A stretch of 64,000 nucleotides of DNA from Flavobacteriaceae bacterium (GTDB lineage Bacteria > Bacteroidota > Bacteroidia > Flavobacteriales > Flavobacteriaceae). The notes beneath the pieces were generated by a model that had not been told where the DNA came from, did no database searches, and saw nothing but the letters and a program-made list of their open reading frames with translations. How positions within the stretch are numbered: the stretch's first letter is position 1; each line of letters starts with the position of its first letter. Below are positions 18,255-27,072 of the stretch, piece by piece. Where the stretch lies: positions 17,134-81,133 of the forward strand of contig PBNJ01000008.1 of NCBI GenBank assembly GCA_002723075.1, in the 5' to 3' direction. Made by a program: the position numbers and the translations under genes.

Positions 18255-18574
18255 CCGCCAACTCGTTTCACTTGGTGGCCTTGTTTTTGCAAATGAGCTG
18301 TAATTTTGTCACGATAATTCCCCTGAATCAAAATATCTCCGTCTTTGACACTCCCACCAACAGCACAAAGTGATTTTAGTTCTTTTTCTAGAGCCTTTAA
18401 CTCTTGCGGACTTCCGTCAAATCCTTTGATAATGGTAACGGTCTTTCCGCCTCTTCCTTTATTGCTAAAATGTGCTTCAAGTTGTTGTTTTTTCGGCTTT
18501 ATATCCGGTTGGTAAGCACCCTCTGCCTCTGGAAAGAGAGACTTTAAATCCGAAAGACTGTTGAGTTTAGCCAT
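18251..18574 (-). CDS. SUI1/eIF1-like translation initiation factor (YciH family)
   Basis: From the ATG at 18574 the product is 107 residues, MAKLNSLSDLKSLF onward. The SUI1 core is in the second half: GRGGKTVTIIKGFDG, then LKSLCAVGGSVKDGDILIQGN, matching YciH, the bacterial relative of eIF1 that helps reject wrong initiation complexes. An ATG 8 codons upstream lies inside the oxygenase gene and is less likely. It sits between the oxygenase gene and the phosphorylase gene in one minus-strand operon. Confidence 0.88.
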   Translation of the reverse strand: MAKLNSLSDLKSLFPEAEGAYQPDIKPKKQQLEAHFSNKGRGGKTVTIIKGFDGSPQELKALEKELKSLCAVGGSVKDGDILIQGNYRDKITAHLQKQGHQVKRVGG

Positions 18575-18575
18575 A

Positions 18576-19517
18576 TTATTTTCGCAATCCCAAATCACGA
18601 AGACGTTCCTCTAAAAATTCACCTGCGGTAATATCTTCAAACCGTTTTGGATGTTCATCGTCAATGCAGTGGGGGAGTACATCTAGTTTCATATCAGAAA
18701 CAGGATGCATAAAAAAAGGAATGGAATAACGGGAGCTATGCCAAGCGGATTTTGGAGGATTGACTACACGATGGATTGTTGATTTTAATTTATTGTTAGT
18801 ATGTCTAGATAGCATATCTCCAACATTAATAACAAGTTCATCCTCTTCCGCAATGGCATCAATCCACTCGCCTTGGTGATTTTGTACCTGTAATCCACGT
18901 CCTTGTGCGCCCATCAGCAGTGTTATAAGGTTGATGTCGCCATGAGCAGCAGCCCGTTCGGCATTTTTAGGTTCTTCTGTTATGGGTGGGTAGTGAATGG
19001 CTCTGAGAATGCTATTCCCTCCTTTGACAAATGGGTCAAAATATAACTCATCTAATCCGAGGTGAATTGCCAATGCTCGCAAAACAAAGCATCCTGTTTT
19101 TTCCAACGCTGCAAATGTTTTTTGTCCTACAGCGTTAAAATCAGGTCTCTCGTCGACCAGTACATTTTCAGGGTATTCCTCTCCATTGGCTGGTGGTAGA
19201 TGTTGTCCAAAGTGAAAAAACTCTTTTAAATCTCCAGTCGTTCGACCTTTAGCGTGTTCTTTTCCAAAAGAGGTATAGCCACGCTGTCCGGCAAGCCCTT
19301 GAATTTCATACTTGGACTTGGTTTCATCGGGAAGACTAAAAAAATCTCGAACCTGATTGTAAAGCTCATCGACTAAATCCTTATCAAGAAAATGGCCTTT
19401 TAATGCAACAAAACCAATGTCTTCATATGCTTTTCCGATATTTTCAATAAAGTCATTACGCTTATTTATGTCATCACTTAGAAAATCACCTAAATCTACT
19501 GACGGAATTTGTTTCAT
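18576..19517 (-). CDS. Isopenicillin N synthase-family 2-oxoglutarate/Fe(II) oxygenase
   Basis: The 313-residue product has the plant/fungal-style DIOX N-domain (residues ~5-120) and the jelly-roll core with the iron triad His192-x-Asp194 (AHGDINL) and His249 (STIHRVV), plus the 2-oxoglutarate motif RYS at 263-265. The substrate is unknown; this family covers amino acid, antibiotic and hormone oxidations. It is the first gene of the operon with the eIF1-like and nucleoside phosphorylase genes. No antibiotic cluster surrounds it, so the name refers only to the fold. Confidence 0.88.
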   Translation of the reverse strand: MKQIPSVDLGDFLSDDINKRNDFIENIGKAYEDIGFVALKGHFLDKDLVDELYNQVRDFFSLPDETKSKYEIQGLAGQRGYTSFGKEHAKGRTTGDLKEFFHFGQHLPPANGEEYPENVLVDERPDFNAVGQKTFAALEKTGCFVLRALAIHLGLDELYFDPFVKGGNSILRAIHYPPITEEPKNAERAAAHGDINLITLLMGAQGRGLQVQNHQGEWIDAIAEEDELVINVGDMLSRHTNNKLKSTIHRVVNPPKSAWHSSRYSIPFFMHPVSDMKLDVLPHCIDDEHPKRFEDITAGEFLEERLRDLGLRK

Positions 19518-19531
19518 ACTTGCGATTTACA

Positions 19532-19539
19532 CAAAATTA
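19532..19539 (-). promoter_or_regulatory. -7 element for the oxygenase operon
   Basis: The minus strand reads TAATTTTG (TAnnTTTG) 14 bases before the ATG at 19517, within the short gap behind ald. Confidence 0.5.
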
Positions 19540-19549
19540 AACAATTCTA

Positions 19550-20662
19550 TTACAATATCTTTTCAATAGGTGTGAATGGTAGGGAAAACGCCTCTGCAAC
19601 GGAACGATGAATCACTTTTCCATGTGCGATATTTAGCCCATTTGCCAAATGAGGATATTGTTTGCAGGCATTTTGCCAACCGAGATTGGCAAGTTCAACG
19701 GCATAATCAATGGTTGCGTTTGTCAGGGCTTTGGTCGAGGTTTGCGGTACCGCGCCAGGCATATTTGCAACCGCATAATGCAAAATATCATCGATAATGA
19801 AGGTCGGCTTCTCATGAGTCGTTGCTTTCGTGGTTTCAAAACAACCACCCTGATCAACTGCAACATCGACCAAAACTGCCCCTTTTTGCATGATACGCAG
19901 TTGATTTCGAGTAATCAGCTTTGGGGCTTTAGCACCTGGCACAAGAACCGCCCCAATTACTAAGTGAGCTTTGGAAAGATGTTTCTCAATCAAATTGGGT
20001 GAGGACAAACAAGAAGTTACATTACTCGGCATGATTGCTTGGAGTTCTTCAATCCGATTGGGATTGATATCGTAAATCGTCACATCAGCACCCATCCCAG
20101 CAGCCACTAAAGCAGCTTGGGTGCCAACAACACCACCGCCTAGTATCATTACATCCGCAGCAGAAACGCCTGTCACACCACCCATAAGAACGCCTAATCC
20201 ACCTTGTGGACTTTCTAGATATTTTGCTCCCTGTTGGCTCGCCAACCGGCCAGCGACTTCAGACATGGGTGTGAGTAGGGGAAGATTTCCTTGATCATCT
20301 GTAATGGTTTCATAGGCCAAACAGACAGCTTTGCGGTCGATCATGGCCTTGGTTAAGACTTCAGAAGAAGCAAAATGAAAAAAGGTGTATACCAATTGGC
20401 CTTCTTGAATACGTTCATATTCCTCAGCTAGAGGCTCTTTAACCTTGATAATCATATCCGCAATTCGATAGACGTCATTTGGGCTTGCTACTATTGTAGC
20501 ACCAGCCATTTTGTAATCATCATTGGAGAAACCGCTTCCGATACCTGCGTTGCTCTCAACACTCACCAAATGGCCGTGTGAGACAAGCGTTTTCACGGCT
20601 TCTGGTGTAATACCAACACGGAACTCGTTGTTTTTAATTTCTTTTGGGACACCGATTTTCAT
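19550..20662 (-). CDS. ald: Alanine dehydrogenase
   Basis: The 370-residue product opens MKIGVPKEIKNNEFRVGITP, the standard start of NAD-dependent alanine dehydrogenases. The substrate-site lysine lies in MIIKVKEPLAEEY and the catalytic histidine in VYTFFHFAS. The Rossmann motif ILGGGVVGTQAALVAAGMGA near residue 174 binds NAD. It converts L-alanine to pyruvate and ammonia reversibly. A 20-base inverted repeat touches the start codon (20663-20682). The gene is divergent from ggt across an AT-rich gap. Confidence 0.96.
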   Translation of the reverse strand: MKIGVPKEIKNNEFRVGITPEAVKTLVSHGHLVSVESNAGIGSGFSNDDYKMAGATIVASPNDVYRIADMIIKVKEPLAEEYERIQEGQLVYTFFHFASSEVLTKAMIDRKAVCLAYETITDDQGNLPLLTPMSEVAGRLASQQGAKYLESPQGGLGVLMGGVTGVSAADVMILGGGVVGTQAALVAAGMGADVTIYDINPNRIEELQAIMPSNVTSCLSSPNLIEKHLSKAHLVIGAVLVPGAKAPKLITRNQLRIMQKGAVLVDVAVDQGGCFETTKATTHEKPTFIIDDILHYAVANMPGAVPQTSTKALTNATIDYAVELANLGWQNACKQYPHLANGLNIAHGKVIHRSVAEAFSLPFTPIEKIL

Positions 20663-20682
20663 ATTGTGATATATAACACAAT
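20663..20682 (-). promoter_or_regulatory. Inverted repeat next to the ald start codon
   Basis: The + strand reads ATTGTG-ATATATAA-CACAAT, perfect 6-base arms immediately upstream of the ald ATG. It could be a regulator site or a hairpin in the ald mRNA leader. The rest of the ald-ggt gap (20683-20819) is very AT-rich and holds nothing else I can name. Confidence 0.4.
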
Positions 20683-20819
20683 TAGTAATAACTTTATTTG
20701 ATATTAAACAAATGTAGGGGATAATAAAATAAATTCAAATTTAATATTTAACATAATATATATTATAGAGTAATTGTAAAGATTAATTAAATTATATTTA
20801 TTTAGTTAAGTAAACTTTT

Positions 20820-22511
20820 GTGAAGCAACTCCTTCATTTAATCATTTGTATTGCAGTTGTAGTGATCTGCACCAATCACAATCAATCCATTAAACATTCT
20901 GGAATGATTGCTAATCATGCCATGGTTTCATCAGCCCATCCATTGGCGACTTCGATTGGGCTTGACATTATGAGAAATGGCGGAAATGCGATTGATGCTG
21001 CGATCGCCACACATTTTGCTTTGGCAGTCGTTTATCCGCAGGCAGGTAATGTTGGTGGCGGCGGCTTTGCTGTAATTCGGATGAATGATGGTACAATAAA
21101 TTCTTTAGATTTTAGAGAAAAAGCACCTGCATTGGCACATCGTGACATGTTTTTGAACGCTGAAGGTCAGTTGTATGATTTACGAAGTACCCATGGGCAT
21201 ATGGCTAGCGGCGTGCCTGGGGCTGTTGATGGGATGTTTGCCCTTCATCAAAAATATGGTACACTGACAATGGCTGAACTGATCGAACCGTCTGTAGAAA
21301 TTTCTCTGCGTGGATATGCTTTAACCCCTTTGGCTGCTGAAATTTTAAACACCAACCAAAAGGAATTCCAAACATACAACCGCTGGTCAACTCCATATCA
21401 CAGCGATCAGATCTGGGAAGCCGGCGATACCATTCGACAACCAGATCTCGCAAAGACCTTAAAACACATTCAAACCAACGGTCGTAATGGCTTTTACGAC
21501 GGAATAGTTGCAGATCAAATCGTAGCGGAGATGCAAAGCGGGAATGGACTAATTTCACATGCTGATTTAAAAAACTACCAAAGCGTATGGCGAAAACCCA
21601 TTTCTGGTAATTACCGTGGACATCAAATCATCAGTATGGCTCCTCCTTCAAGTGGAGGAATTGCCCTTCTCCAGTTACTACAAGGAACTGAAGGCTACCC
21701 TATCGCTGATTGGGGTCATAATAGCACCAAAACAATTCACCTCATGTCGGAGCTCGAACGACGTGTGTATGCCGACCGCGCACTTTATCTAGGAGATCCC
21801 GACTTTGTAAAAGTTCCTATCAAACAATTGCTAAAGCCTTCCTATAATCAAAGACGCTTTGCCGACATTTCGTTTGATGTTGTAACGCCATCAGAGAGGG
21901 TTTCAGCAGGTGAAATTCCACCATCTGAAAGCCCAGAAACCACACACCTCTCTGTAGTGGATTCGAATGGAAATGCTGTGGCAATTACCACCACACTTAA
22001 CAGTTCGTTCGGCAACAAAGTCATGGTAAAAGGGGCTGGCTTTTTTCTTAACAATGAAATGGATGACTTTAGCAGCAAGCCTGGCTCACCAAATCAATTT
22101 GGATTGATAGGTGGCGAAGCCAATGCAATCTTACCTCATAAACGTATGCTCAGCTCGATGACACCAACCATCGTTACCTATAAAGACCAACTTAAAATGG
22201 TAGTGGGAACTCCAGGAGGTTCCACCATCATCACGAGTGTGTATCAAACCCTACTCAATGTGATTGACCATGGGATGGGGATGCAGGAGGCCGTAAACGC
22301 CAAACGGGTACATCATCAATGGTATCCCGACGAAGTTCGAGTCGAAACTGGTGCCTTGACCGAGAATGTGCAAACCGATTTAGAACAACTTGGACACCAG
22401 TTGCGGATAACAGACAAAATTGGTCGGATGGATTGTATTTTGGTGCTCCCCGATGGTCGTTTGGAAGGAGGCGCAGACCCACGGGGTGACAATACGGCTC
22501 TTGGTTATTGA
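20820..22511 (+). CDS. ggt: Gamma-glutamyltransferase
   Basis: The 563-residue product has an N-terminal signal peptide (hydrophobic residues ~3-17) and the full GGT fold: GNAIDAAIATHFALAVVYPQAGNVGGGGF near the start, and the autoprocessing site ETTHLSVVDSNGNAVAITTT in the second half, where the first Thr of the small subunit becomes the nucleophile; KRMLSSMTPT is the conserved C-terminal motif. The enzyme is periplasmic or secreted and splits glutathione and gamma-glutamyl amides. The start is GTG, preceded directly by ACTTTT with no clear ribosome site. Confidence 0.95.
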   Translation: MKQLLHLIICIAVVVICTNHNQSIKHSGMIANHAMVSSAHPLATSIGLDIMRNGGNAIDAAIATHFALAVVYPQAGNVGGGGFAVIRMNDGTINSLDFREKAPALAHRDMFLNAEGQLYDLRSTHGHMASGVPGAVDGMFALHQKYGTLTMAELIEPSVEISLRGYALTPLAAEILNTNQKEFQTYNRWSTPYHSDQIWEAGDTIRQPDLAKTLKHIQTNGRNGFYDGIVADQIVAEMQSGNGLISHADLKNYQSVWRKPISGNYRGHQIISMAPPSSGGIALLQLLQGTEGYPIADWGHNSTKTIHLMSELERRVYADRALYLGDPDFVKVPIKQLLKPSYNQRRFADISFDVVTPSERVSAGEIPPSESPETTHLSVVDSNGNAVAITTTLNSSFGNKVMVKGAGFFLNNEMDDFSSKPGSPNQFGLIGGEANAILPHKRMLSSMTPTIVTYKDQLKMVVGTPGGSTIITSVYQTLLNVIDHGMGMQEAVNAKRVHHQWYPDEVRVETGALTENVQTDLEQLGHQLRITDKIGRMDCILVLPDGRLEGGADPRGDNTALGY

Positions 22512-22595
22512 TTGTTAATAAGCTTGTTGATGAACCGTTTTTTGGATTGTTTGAGATGCATCTTTGGTTTGTAATTTTATAACAAAGCCAAGACG

Positions 22596-23012
22596 ATGAA
22601 CGATCGCCACAATGATATCCTTCGCATTCGTCCCCAAATTAAAAAGCACCAAACTTTCGATAATATGTCTGAAGAAGAGCGCTTTCAAAACAGTACCCTA
22701 CGACCGATTTTAAAACTGCAGAATCCCCTACTCCTCGCCTCTTTTGTCAATTACGCTACCAAACACAAGGGCGTGTTTTTTGACATTCCTACAGAAAAGC
22801 AATTGGCCTATATCGAAAATGCCGTGCATAAAGATCAAAAGTTTCGCAATGCTCTCAAAGGGATGATTATTGGTCAGTTTACAGTAGAAGAGTACAATAT
22901 CTACACCCAAAACTCCTCTCAACTCAACAAACGGATGATGAGCTTAGTGATCACACTTCTACAAGACCAGTTGCAGTTGTTGGTGCCAGGTTTTTTGTCT
23001 AAGGTTAGCTAA
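22596..23012 (+). CDS. Conserved flavobacterial protein of unknown function
   Basis: The 138-residue product is mostly helical with no signal peptide or membrane segment. Notable stretches are DNMSEEERFQNSTLRPILKLQN near residue 20 and FRNALKGMIIGQFTVEEY near residue 82. I recall close relatives across Flavobacteriaceae, some labelled 'glyoxalase', but none of the metal-ligand pattern of glyoxalase I is visible and I would not carry that name over. It lies 84 bases behind ggt and convergent with the DUF2461 gene. Confidence 0.75.
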   Translation: MNDRHNDILRIRPQIKKHQTFDNMSEEERFQNSTLRPILKLQNPLLLASFVNYATKHKGVFFDIPTEKQLAYIENAVHKDQKFRNALKGMIIGQFTVEEYNIYTQNSSQLNKRMMSLVITLLQDQLQLLVPGFLSKVS

Positions 23013-23127
23013 ACATTTTTATTATCTTAGACCTCGAAATCTCGATTTCGGCGGTTATTAAGTCAAAATTTGATTTAAATAAAAAAACAATTTTTTTAAA
23101 ATCGTATTTCTAAAAGGCAGTAATCCC

Positions 23128-23796
23128 CTAAACCAAACTCTCCCCATCTGCATTGGTGGTAAGCACCTCGCTCATATAGTCCACAAAGGGGCGCACGGCT
23201 TGTAGAGCTTTATCGGCGCGGTCCAAAAAATCGGGCTGGCCAACGATATCGTCATCGTATTTGATGGTAAAAATATGCTGCTTAAGTCGCAATAAATCAA
23301 TATCGGGGTGGTCTTTGGCATAGCCCTTGGGTGCGGTTTTGACCGCCTCGCCGTGGGGTTCGCCCCAAACGCTTTTGAATGTTTTGTTATGCAGAATAGA
23401 ACGGTATTCACCTCCATCAATATCTATTTCTTGGCGAATGCGCTTTAGGTCTGCTGGGTTGGGGTCCCAAAAGCCACATGCCAAAAAGTTATTTCCAGGC
23501 GAAAGATGCAAGTAATACCCCCCACGATAGAGCGGTTTGGTACGGTGCCATGTCAGTCCAAAATGAGTTTTATAGGGTGTTTTGTCTTTGGAGAAACGTA
23601 CATCACGATAAATGCGAAACAACTTAAAGCGATCAATGTGATCGTGATGGTTGAGATAATCTTTCAATTGCTCCCCAAAGGCCTTGACTTGGGTTTCTAT
23701 AGATTTAAACCTCAGCTTATGATTTATAAACCAATCCCGATTGTTGTTTTGTTGTAAGTCCGATAAAAAAGAATAGAGGTCATTTGGTAATTGCAT
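23128..23796 (-). CDS. DUF2461 family protein
   Basis: The 222-residue product matches the DUF2461/TIGR02453 pattern: an opening FLSDLQQNNNRDWFINHKLRF, a central FRIYRDVRFSKDKTPYKTHFGL, and GYYLHLSPGNNFLACGFWDP. The family is widespread but has no proven activity. It seems cytoplasmic. It stands alone on the minus strand. The 115-base convergent gap before it holds a small hairpin (23035-23050) with no T tract. Confidence 0.85.
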   Translation of the reverse strand: MQLPNDLYSFLSDLQQNNNRDWFINHKLRFKSIETQVKAFGEQLKDYLNHHDHIDRFKLFRIYRDVRFSKDKTPYKTHFGLTWHRTKPLYRGGYYLHLSPGNNFLACGFWDPNPADLKRIRQEIDIDGGEYRSILHNKTFKSVWGEPHGEAVKTAPKGYAKDHPDIDLLRLKQHIFTIKYDDDIVGQPDFLDRADKALQAVRPFVDYMSEVLTTNADGESLV

Positions 23797-23807
23797 GTCA
23801 AAAATTT

Positions 23808-23836
23808 TTGGCAGTTATTAAAAATATGTAATTTTG
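23808..23836 (+). promoter_or_regulatory. Promoter of the small membrane ORF pair
   Basis: TTG (23808-23810), 18 bases, then TAATTTTG (23829-23836): a full match to the Bacteroidetes promoter. The first small ORF starts 21 bases later. Confidence 0.6.
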
Positions 23837-23857
23837 AAATAACCAAATCTGAAAACC

Positions 23858-24028
23858 ATGCCTTGGACTACCACTTATCTATTCTTTTTACTCATCGTCA
23901 TTATTAAAAAACTCTTGTATGAGGCATCATTGCGCAAGCCCGTTCTGAGCTTTGTTTTGATTTCGTTTTTGTTTGCCACCTACTTTTTTCTAATATCTAT
24001 TGGAGACAACACGGACATCATTGAGTAA
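23858..24028 (+). CDS. Small membrane protein of unknown function (56 aa)
   Basis: This short frame, MPWTTTYLFFLLIVIIKKL onward, encodes 56 residues with two hydrophobic helices (~6-17 and ~30-47) joined by a charged loop (KKLLYEASLRKP), and ends DNTDIIE. It has a good promoter just upstream and a terminator behind the next small frame, so it looks like a real gene. I do not recognise the family. The layout resembles small inner-membrane proteins whose partners are usually found by context; here there is no informative neighbour. Confidence 0.55.
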   Translation: MPWTTTYLFFLLIVIIKKLLYEASLRKPVLSFVLISFLFATYFFLISIGDNTDIIE

Positions 24029-24063
24029 TTTGTGATTTATCGAGATGTTTCAATCGGTCAGGC

Positions 24064-24219
24064 ATGAATTTCACAGTTTGGATTTTGATATTCGCTTTAT
24101 TAGAAATTAGCTATCTGCTATATCCCTCGTTTAAACGACGCTTTTCACAAACCCCTTTGTTTCGCGTCTTTGTGAGCATGGTGTCTTATGTCTTAATCGC
24201 ACTGGCGATCATGGTTTAA
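24064..24219 (+). CDS. Small membrane protein of unknown function (51 aa)
   Basis: The frame MNFTVWILIFALLEISYLLY onward encodes 51 residues, with one hydrophobic helix at ~3-20, a basic loop (PSFKRRFSQTP) and a second helix at ~33-50 that runs to the C-terminus. It starts 35 bases behind the 56-residue gene and shares its promoter; an intrinsic terminator follows 12 bases after the stop. The two products have the same two-helix, basic-loop plan, so they may act as a pair. No known family. Confidence 0.5.
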   Translation: MNFTVWILIFALLEISYLLYPSFKRRFSQTPLFRVFVSMVSYVLIALAIMV

Positions 24220-24231
24220 TTGACTTGGCAC

Positions 24232-24251
24232 TCGTTTTACTAAACGATTTT
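24232..24251 (+). terminator. Intrinsic terminator behind the small membrane ORFs
   Basis: TCGTTT-TACT-AAACGA forms a perfect 6-bp stem with a 4-base loop, followed by TTTT. It lies 12 bases after the stop of the 51-residue gene. From here to 24393 I see nothing else. Confidence 0.55.
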
Positions 24252-24393
24252 CTCTAAAAAAGTCATACCAATCCGGTGGATTTGCTGTTTGCATGGGCTA
24301 AAAATACTCCATCCCACGACCTTTACAAATATCCTGGCTGTAGTGCCATTGTAACGGTCCTACTCTATTAAATAATTCTGGTATGATAATGAG

Positions 24394-24413
24394 TTTATAC
24401 TTTGGCGTATAAA
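24394..24413 (-). terminator. Hairpin at the end of the his operon
   Basis: TTTATAC-(6)-GTATAAA, a perfect 7-bp stem, lies 5 bases behind the hisIE stop on the minus strand. There is no T tract after it, so it may be an mRNA 3' end structure and not a full terminator. Confidence 0.35.
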
Positions 24414-24418
24414 AGCAG

Positions 24419-25018
24419 CTATCCCTTTTGCCGTTCCTCAAGTACGCGAACGACATCGTTTAAGCTTTGCCCTTTGGCCTGTAATAAAATCATCAAGTGA
24501 AACAACAGGTCAGCGCTTTCATTCAGAAACAATTCTGAGTTGGTGTCTTTGGCTTCGATAACAGTTTCCACGGCTTCCTCCCCTACCTTTTGTGCAATTT
24601 TATTGATGCCATTTGCAAACAAACTCGCCACATAGCTTTTTTCAGAAGGATTGTTTTTGCGATCCGAAATCACCTGTTCCAAGGCAGACAAAAATCCATA
24701 GTAAGGCGTATTGCTGTTGCCCCAGCATGTATCATCTCCCTTGTGACAAGTTGGGCCTTTGGGCTTGGCCTGAATCAATAGGGCATCACAATCACAGTCT
24801 ACTGTCATATCGATTAAAGATAAAACATGACCACTCTCCTCCCCTTTTGTCCAAAGGCGGTTTTTGGAGCGGCTAAAAAAAGTGACTTGTCGCTTCTCTT
24901 GTGTTTTGGTAACGGCTTCTTGGTTCATATAACCCAACATCAATACGCATTTGGTATTTGCATCTTGCACGATGGCGGGAACAAGTCCGTCAGGGTGTTT
25001 ACTAAAATCAATTGTCAT
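24419..25018 (-). CDS. hisI: Bifunctional phosphoribosyl-AMP cyclohydrolase / phosphoribosyl-ATP pyrophosphatase
   Basis: HisIE (199 residues) catalyses steps 2 and 3 of histidine synthesis. The cyclohydrolase domain (~1-105) carries the metal/cysteine motif DCDCDALL and [11 protein letters not shown]; the pyrophosphohydrolase domain (~110-199) has [15 protein letters not shown]. It is the last gene of the his operon and overlaps hisF by 4 bases. The fused order is standard in Bacteroidetes. Confidence 0.95.
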   Translation of the reverse strand: MTIDFSKHPDGLVPAIVQDANTKCVLMLGYMNQEAVTKTQEKRQVTFFSRSKNRLWTKGEESGHVLSLIDMTVDCDCDALLIQAKPKGPTCHKGDDTCWGNSNTPYYGFLSALEQVISDRKNNPSEKSYVASLFANGINKIAQKVGEEAVETVIEAKDTNSELFLNESADLLFHLMILLQAKGQSLNDVVRVLEERQKG

Positions 25019-25767
25019 CGCATTGGTATTTTGTGTAATCTCAATTCGTTTTTCAATTCGGGGATACGGATTTCATTAAAGTGAAATACACTTGCTGCCA
25101 AAGCCGCATCTGCATTTCCCTCGACAAAGGTATCAATAAAGTGTTGCATTGTACCTGCACCACCAGAGGCAATGACAGGAACAGTTACTGTTTCACTGAG
25201 TTGTCGTAGTGCACTATTGGCAAATCCTTGTTTGGTTCCATCGTGATCCATAGAGGTAAACAGCAATTCCCCAGCACCCCGATCAACGGCTTCTTGCGCC
25301 CATGTGAACAGCTTTCGTTCGGTGGGGACTTTGCCACCAACGAGGTGGACAACCCATTCTTCAGCAATTTGTTTGGCATCGATCGCAACTACGACACATT
25401 GTGTTCCAAAACGATTGGCGACCTCACTGATCAGCGCAGGACGGCGAACAGCAGCAGAGTTGATCGAAACTTTGTCCGCACCATTGTCCAACAGAATGCC
25501 CACATCCTCCATCGCATTGATACCACCGCCCACAGTAAAAGGGATATCGATCGCTTGAGCAACATTACGAACCAACTTAGCAAGGGTTTTTCGTTTTTCC
25601 TCGGACGCTGAAATGTCGAGAAACACAAGTTCATCTGCCCTTTCCTCTGCATAGCGCTGGGCAAGTTCAACAGGGTCTCCTGCGTCTCGAAGATTGACAA
25701 AATTGACACCCTTGACCGTACGGCCATCCTTGATATCCAAACAGGGAATGATTCGTTTTGTAAGCAT
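25015..25767 (-). CDS. hisF: Imidazole glycerol phosphate synthase, cyclase subunit
   Basis: HisF (250 residues) is a (beta/alpha)8 barrel that joins HisH to make imidazole glycerol phosphate and AICAR. The N-terminus [20 protein letters not shown] carries the first catalytic Asp (in LDIKDG); the second is in [13 protein letters not shown] near residue 130. The phosphate sites are GGGINAME and VIASGGAGT. It overlaps hisIE by 4 bases and sits 1 base behind hisA. Confidence 0.97.
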   Translation of the reverse strand: MLTKRIIPCLDIKDGRTVKGVNFVNLRDAGDPVELAQRYAEERADELVFLDISASEEKRKTLAKLVRNVAQAIDIPFTVGGGINAMEDVGILLDNGADKVSINSAAVRRPALISEVANRFGTQCVVVAIDAKQIAEEWVVHLVGGKVPTERKLFTWAQEAVDRGAGELLFTSMDHDGTKQGFANSALRQLSETVTVPVIASGGAGTMQHFIDTFVEGNADAALAASVFHFNEIRIPELKNELRLHKIPMR

Positions 25768-25768
25768 A

Positions 25769-26497
25769 TCAGCTTTGATTCAGTTGATAGGTTTCCAATT
25801 CTTTTAGACCGATTTTCCCCTCATATATAGCTTTGCCAACGACTGCTGCCGAACATCCAAGCTCACGACATGCATATAGGTCATCCATGGCACTCACCCC
25901 GCCAGAGGCGATCAGAGACAAGCCCTCAATCTCGCTGATCAACTCGCGGTATAAGTCCAAAGAAGGGCCTTCTAGCATACCGTCTTTGGCGACGTCGGTG
26001 CATAAAACATTTGTAAACCCTTTTTTGGTAAAATCCTTTATAAAATCTAAAACATCAAGCCCTGAATCTTGTTCCCAACCGTGCGTGGCGATTCGACGGT
26101 TTTTGGCATCTGCGCCCAAGATGAGTTGATCTGCGCCATACCGATCCAACCATTCCAATACAAGTTGTGGTTCGACAACAGCGATACTACCAAGGGTAAC
26201 CTGTGCAGCCCCACAATCAAAAGCAGTTTGTAAATCAAGCTCCGACTTGATTCCACCGCCAAAGTCCACTTGCAAGTTGGTTTGGGTGGCAATGGCTTCC
26301 AGAACCTTGGCGTTGACAATGTGCTTGGCACGAGCTCCGTCGAGGTCAACCACGTGCAAGTGTGTTAGCCCAGCCCCTTCAAAGCGTTTGGCAACCTCAA
26401 CTGGTAAATCACTATAGACGGTTTTGGTGTCGTATGCACCTTTTGTCAATCGTACACACTGTCCATCTATGATATCGATTGCAGGAATAATGATCAT
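25769..26497 (-). CDS. hisA: ProFAR isomerase
   Basis: HisA (242 residues) opens the ring of ProFAR to PRFAR. It is a barrel related to HisF, starting [20 protein letters not shown], with the catalytic Asp in the IDIIDG strand and the second in [15 protein letters not shown] near residue 130; phosphate loops are VDFGGGIKS and [11 protein letters not shown]. It overlaps hisH by 4 bases, so it is translationally coupled in the operon. Confidence 0.97.
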   Translation of the reverse strand: MIIIPAIDIIDGQCVRLTKGAYDTKTVYSDLPVEVAKRFEGAGLTHLHVVDLDGARAKHIVNAKVLEAIATQTNLQVDFGGGIKSELDLQTAFDCGAAQVTLGSIAVVEPQLVLEWLDRYGADQLILGADAKNRRIATHGWEQDSGLDVLDFIKDFTKKGFTNVLCTDVAKDGMLEGPSLDLYRELISEIEGLSLIASGGVSAMDDLYACRELGCSAAVVGKAIYEGKIGLKELETYQLNQS

Positions 26498-27072
26498 AGT
26501 GACAAAAAATTTTGTAAAAGCTGTGCGCCAGTAGCCCCACTCTTTTCTGGGTGAAATTGGGTGCCATAAAAGTTGTTTTTTGCCATTGCTGCAGCAAAAT
26601 TGATATCATAAAGACAGTGTCCAACCGTATTTTCATTGGGCTTGGCGTAATAGCTGTGAACAAGATAAAAATGACTGTCGTTTGGGATTTTTTCAAACAA
26701 CACCCCACTACCTTTCACTTTATTCCAACCCATATGAGGTACATTGCGTGTGGTTGAAAACCGAACCACTTCGGTATCGAATATCCCCAAAGCTATTGTG
26801 TTCCCTTCTTCTGAAGCATTACACATCAACTGCATCCCCAGACAGATGCCTAGAACAGGTTGTGTCAACTCTGGAATGAGCGTGTCCAACTGCGTACTTT
26901 TGAGTTTCGCCATCGCCGAGCTCGCTTCCCCTACTCCTGGGAAAATGACATGAGAAGCAGATTGGATGGTTTCTGGATCACTAGACAGTGTGGGCGAAAC
27001 TCCCAAACGTGCCAAAGCAAAACGAATACTCTGGATATTCCCAGCCCCATAATCGATAATGGCTACACTCAT
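26494..27072 (-). CDS. hisH: Imidazole glycerol phosphate synthase, glutaminase subunit
   Basis: HisH (192 residues) is the class I glutamine amidotransferase that feeds ammonia to HisF. The nucleophile is the Cys in [13 protein letters not shown] near residue 77; the His/Glu pair is in [10 protein letters not shown] near residue 174. It starts [20 protein letters not shown], as usual. It overlaps both hisB and hisA by 4 bases. Confidence 0.97.
   Translation of the reverse strand: MSVAIIDYGAGNIQSIRFALARLGVSPTLSSDPETIQSASHVIFPGVGEASSAMAKLKSTQLDTLIPELTQPVLGICLGMQLMCNASEEGNTIALGIFDTEVVRFSTTRNVPHMGWNKVKGSGVLFEKIPNDSHFYLVHSYYAKPNENTVGHCLYDINFAAAMAKNNFYGTQFHPEKSGATGAQLLQNFLSL

Noticed and set aside
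18576..19517. A beta-lactam antibiotic gene
   Set aside because: The fold is that of isopenicillin N synthase, but no peptide synthetase or other cluster gene is near; it is a general 2-oxoglutarate oxygenase.
23035..23050. CGAAAT-CTCG-ATTTCG hairpin between convergent genes
   Set aside because: The stem is perfect but has no T tract on either side, so I could not call it a terminator.
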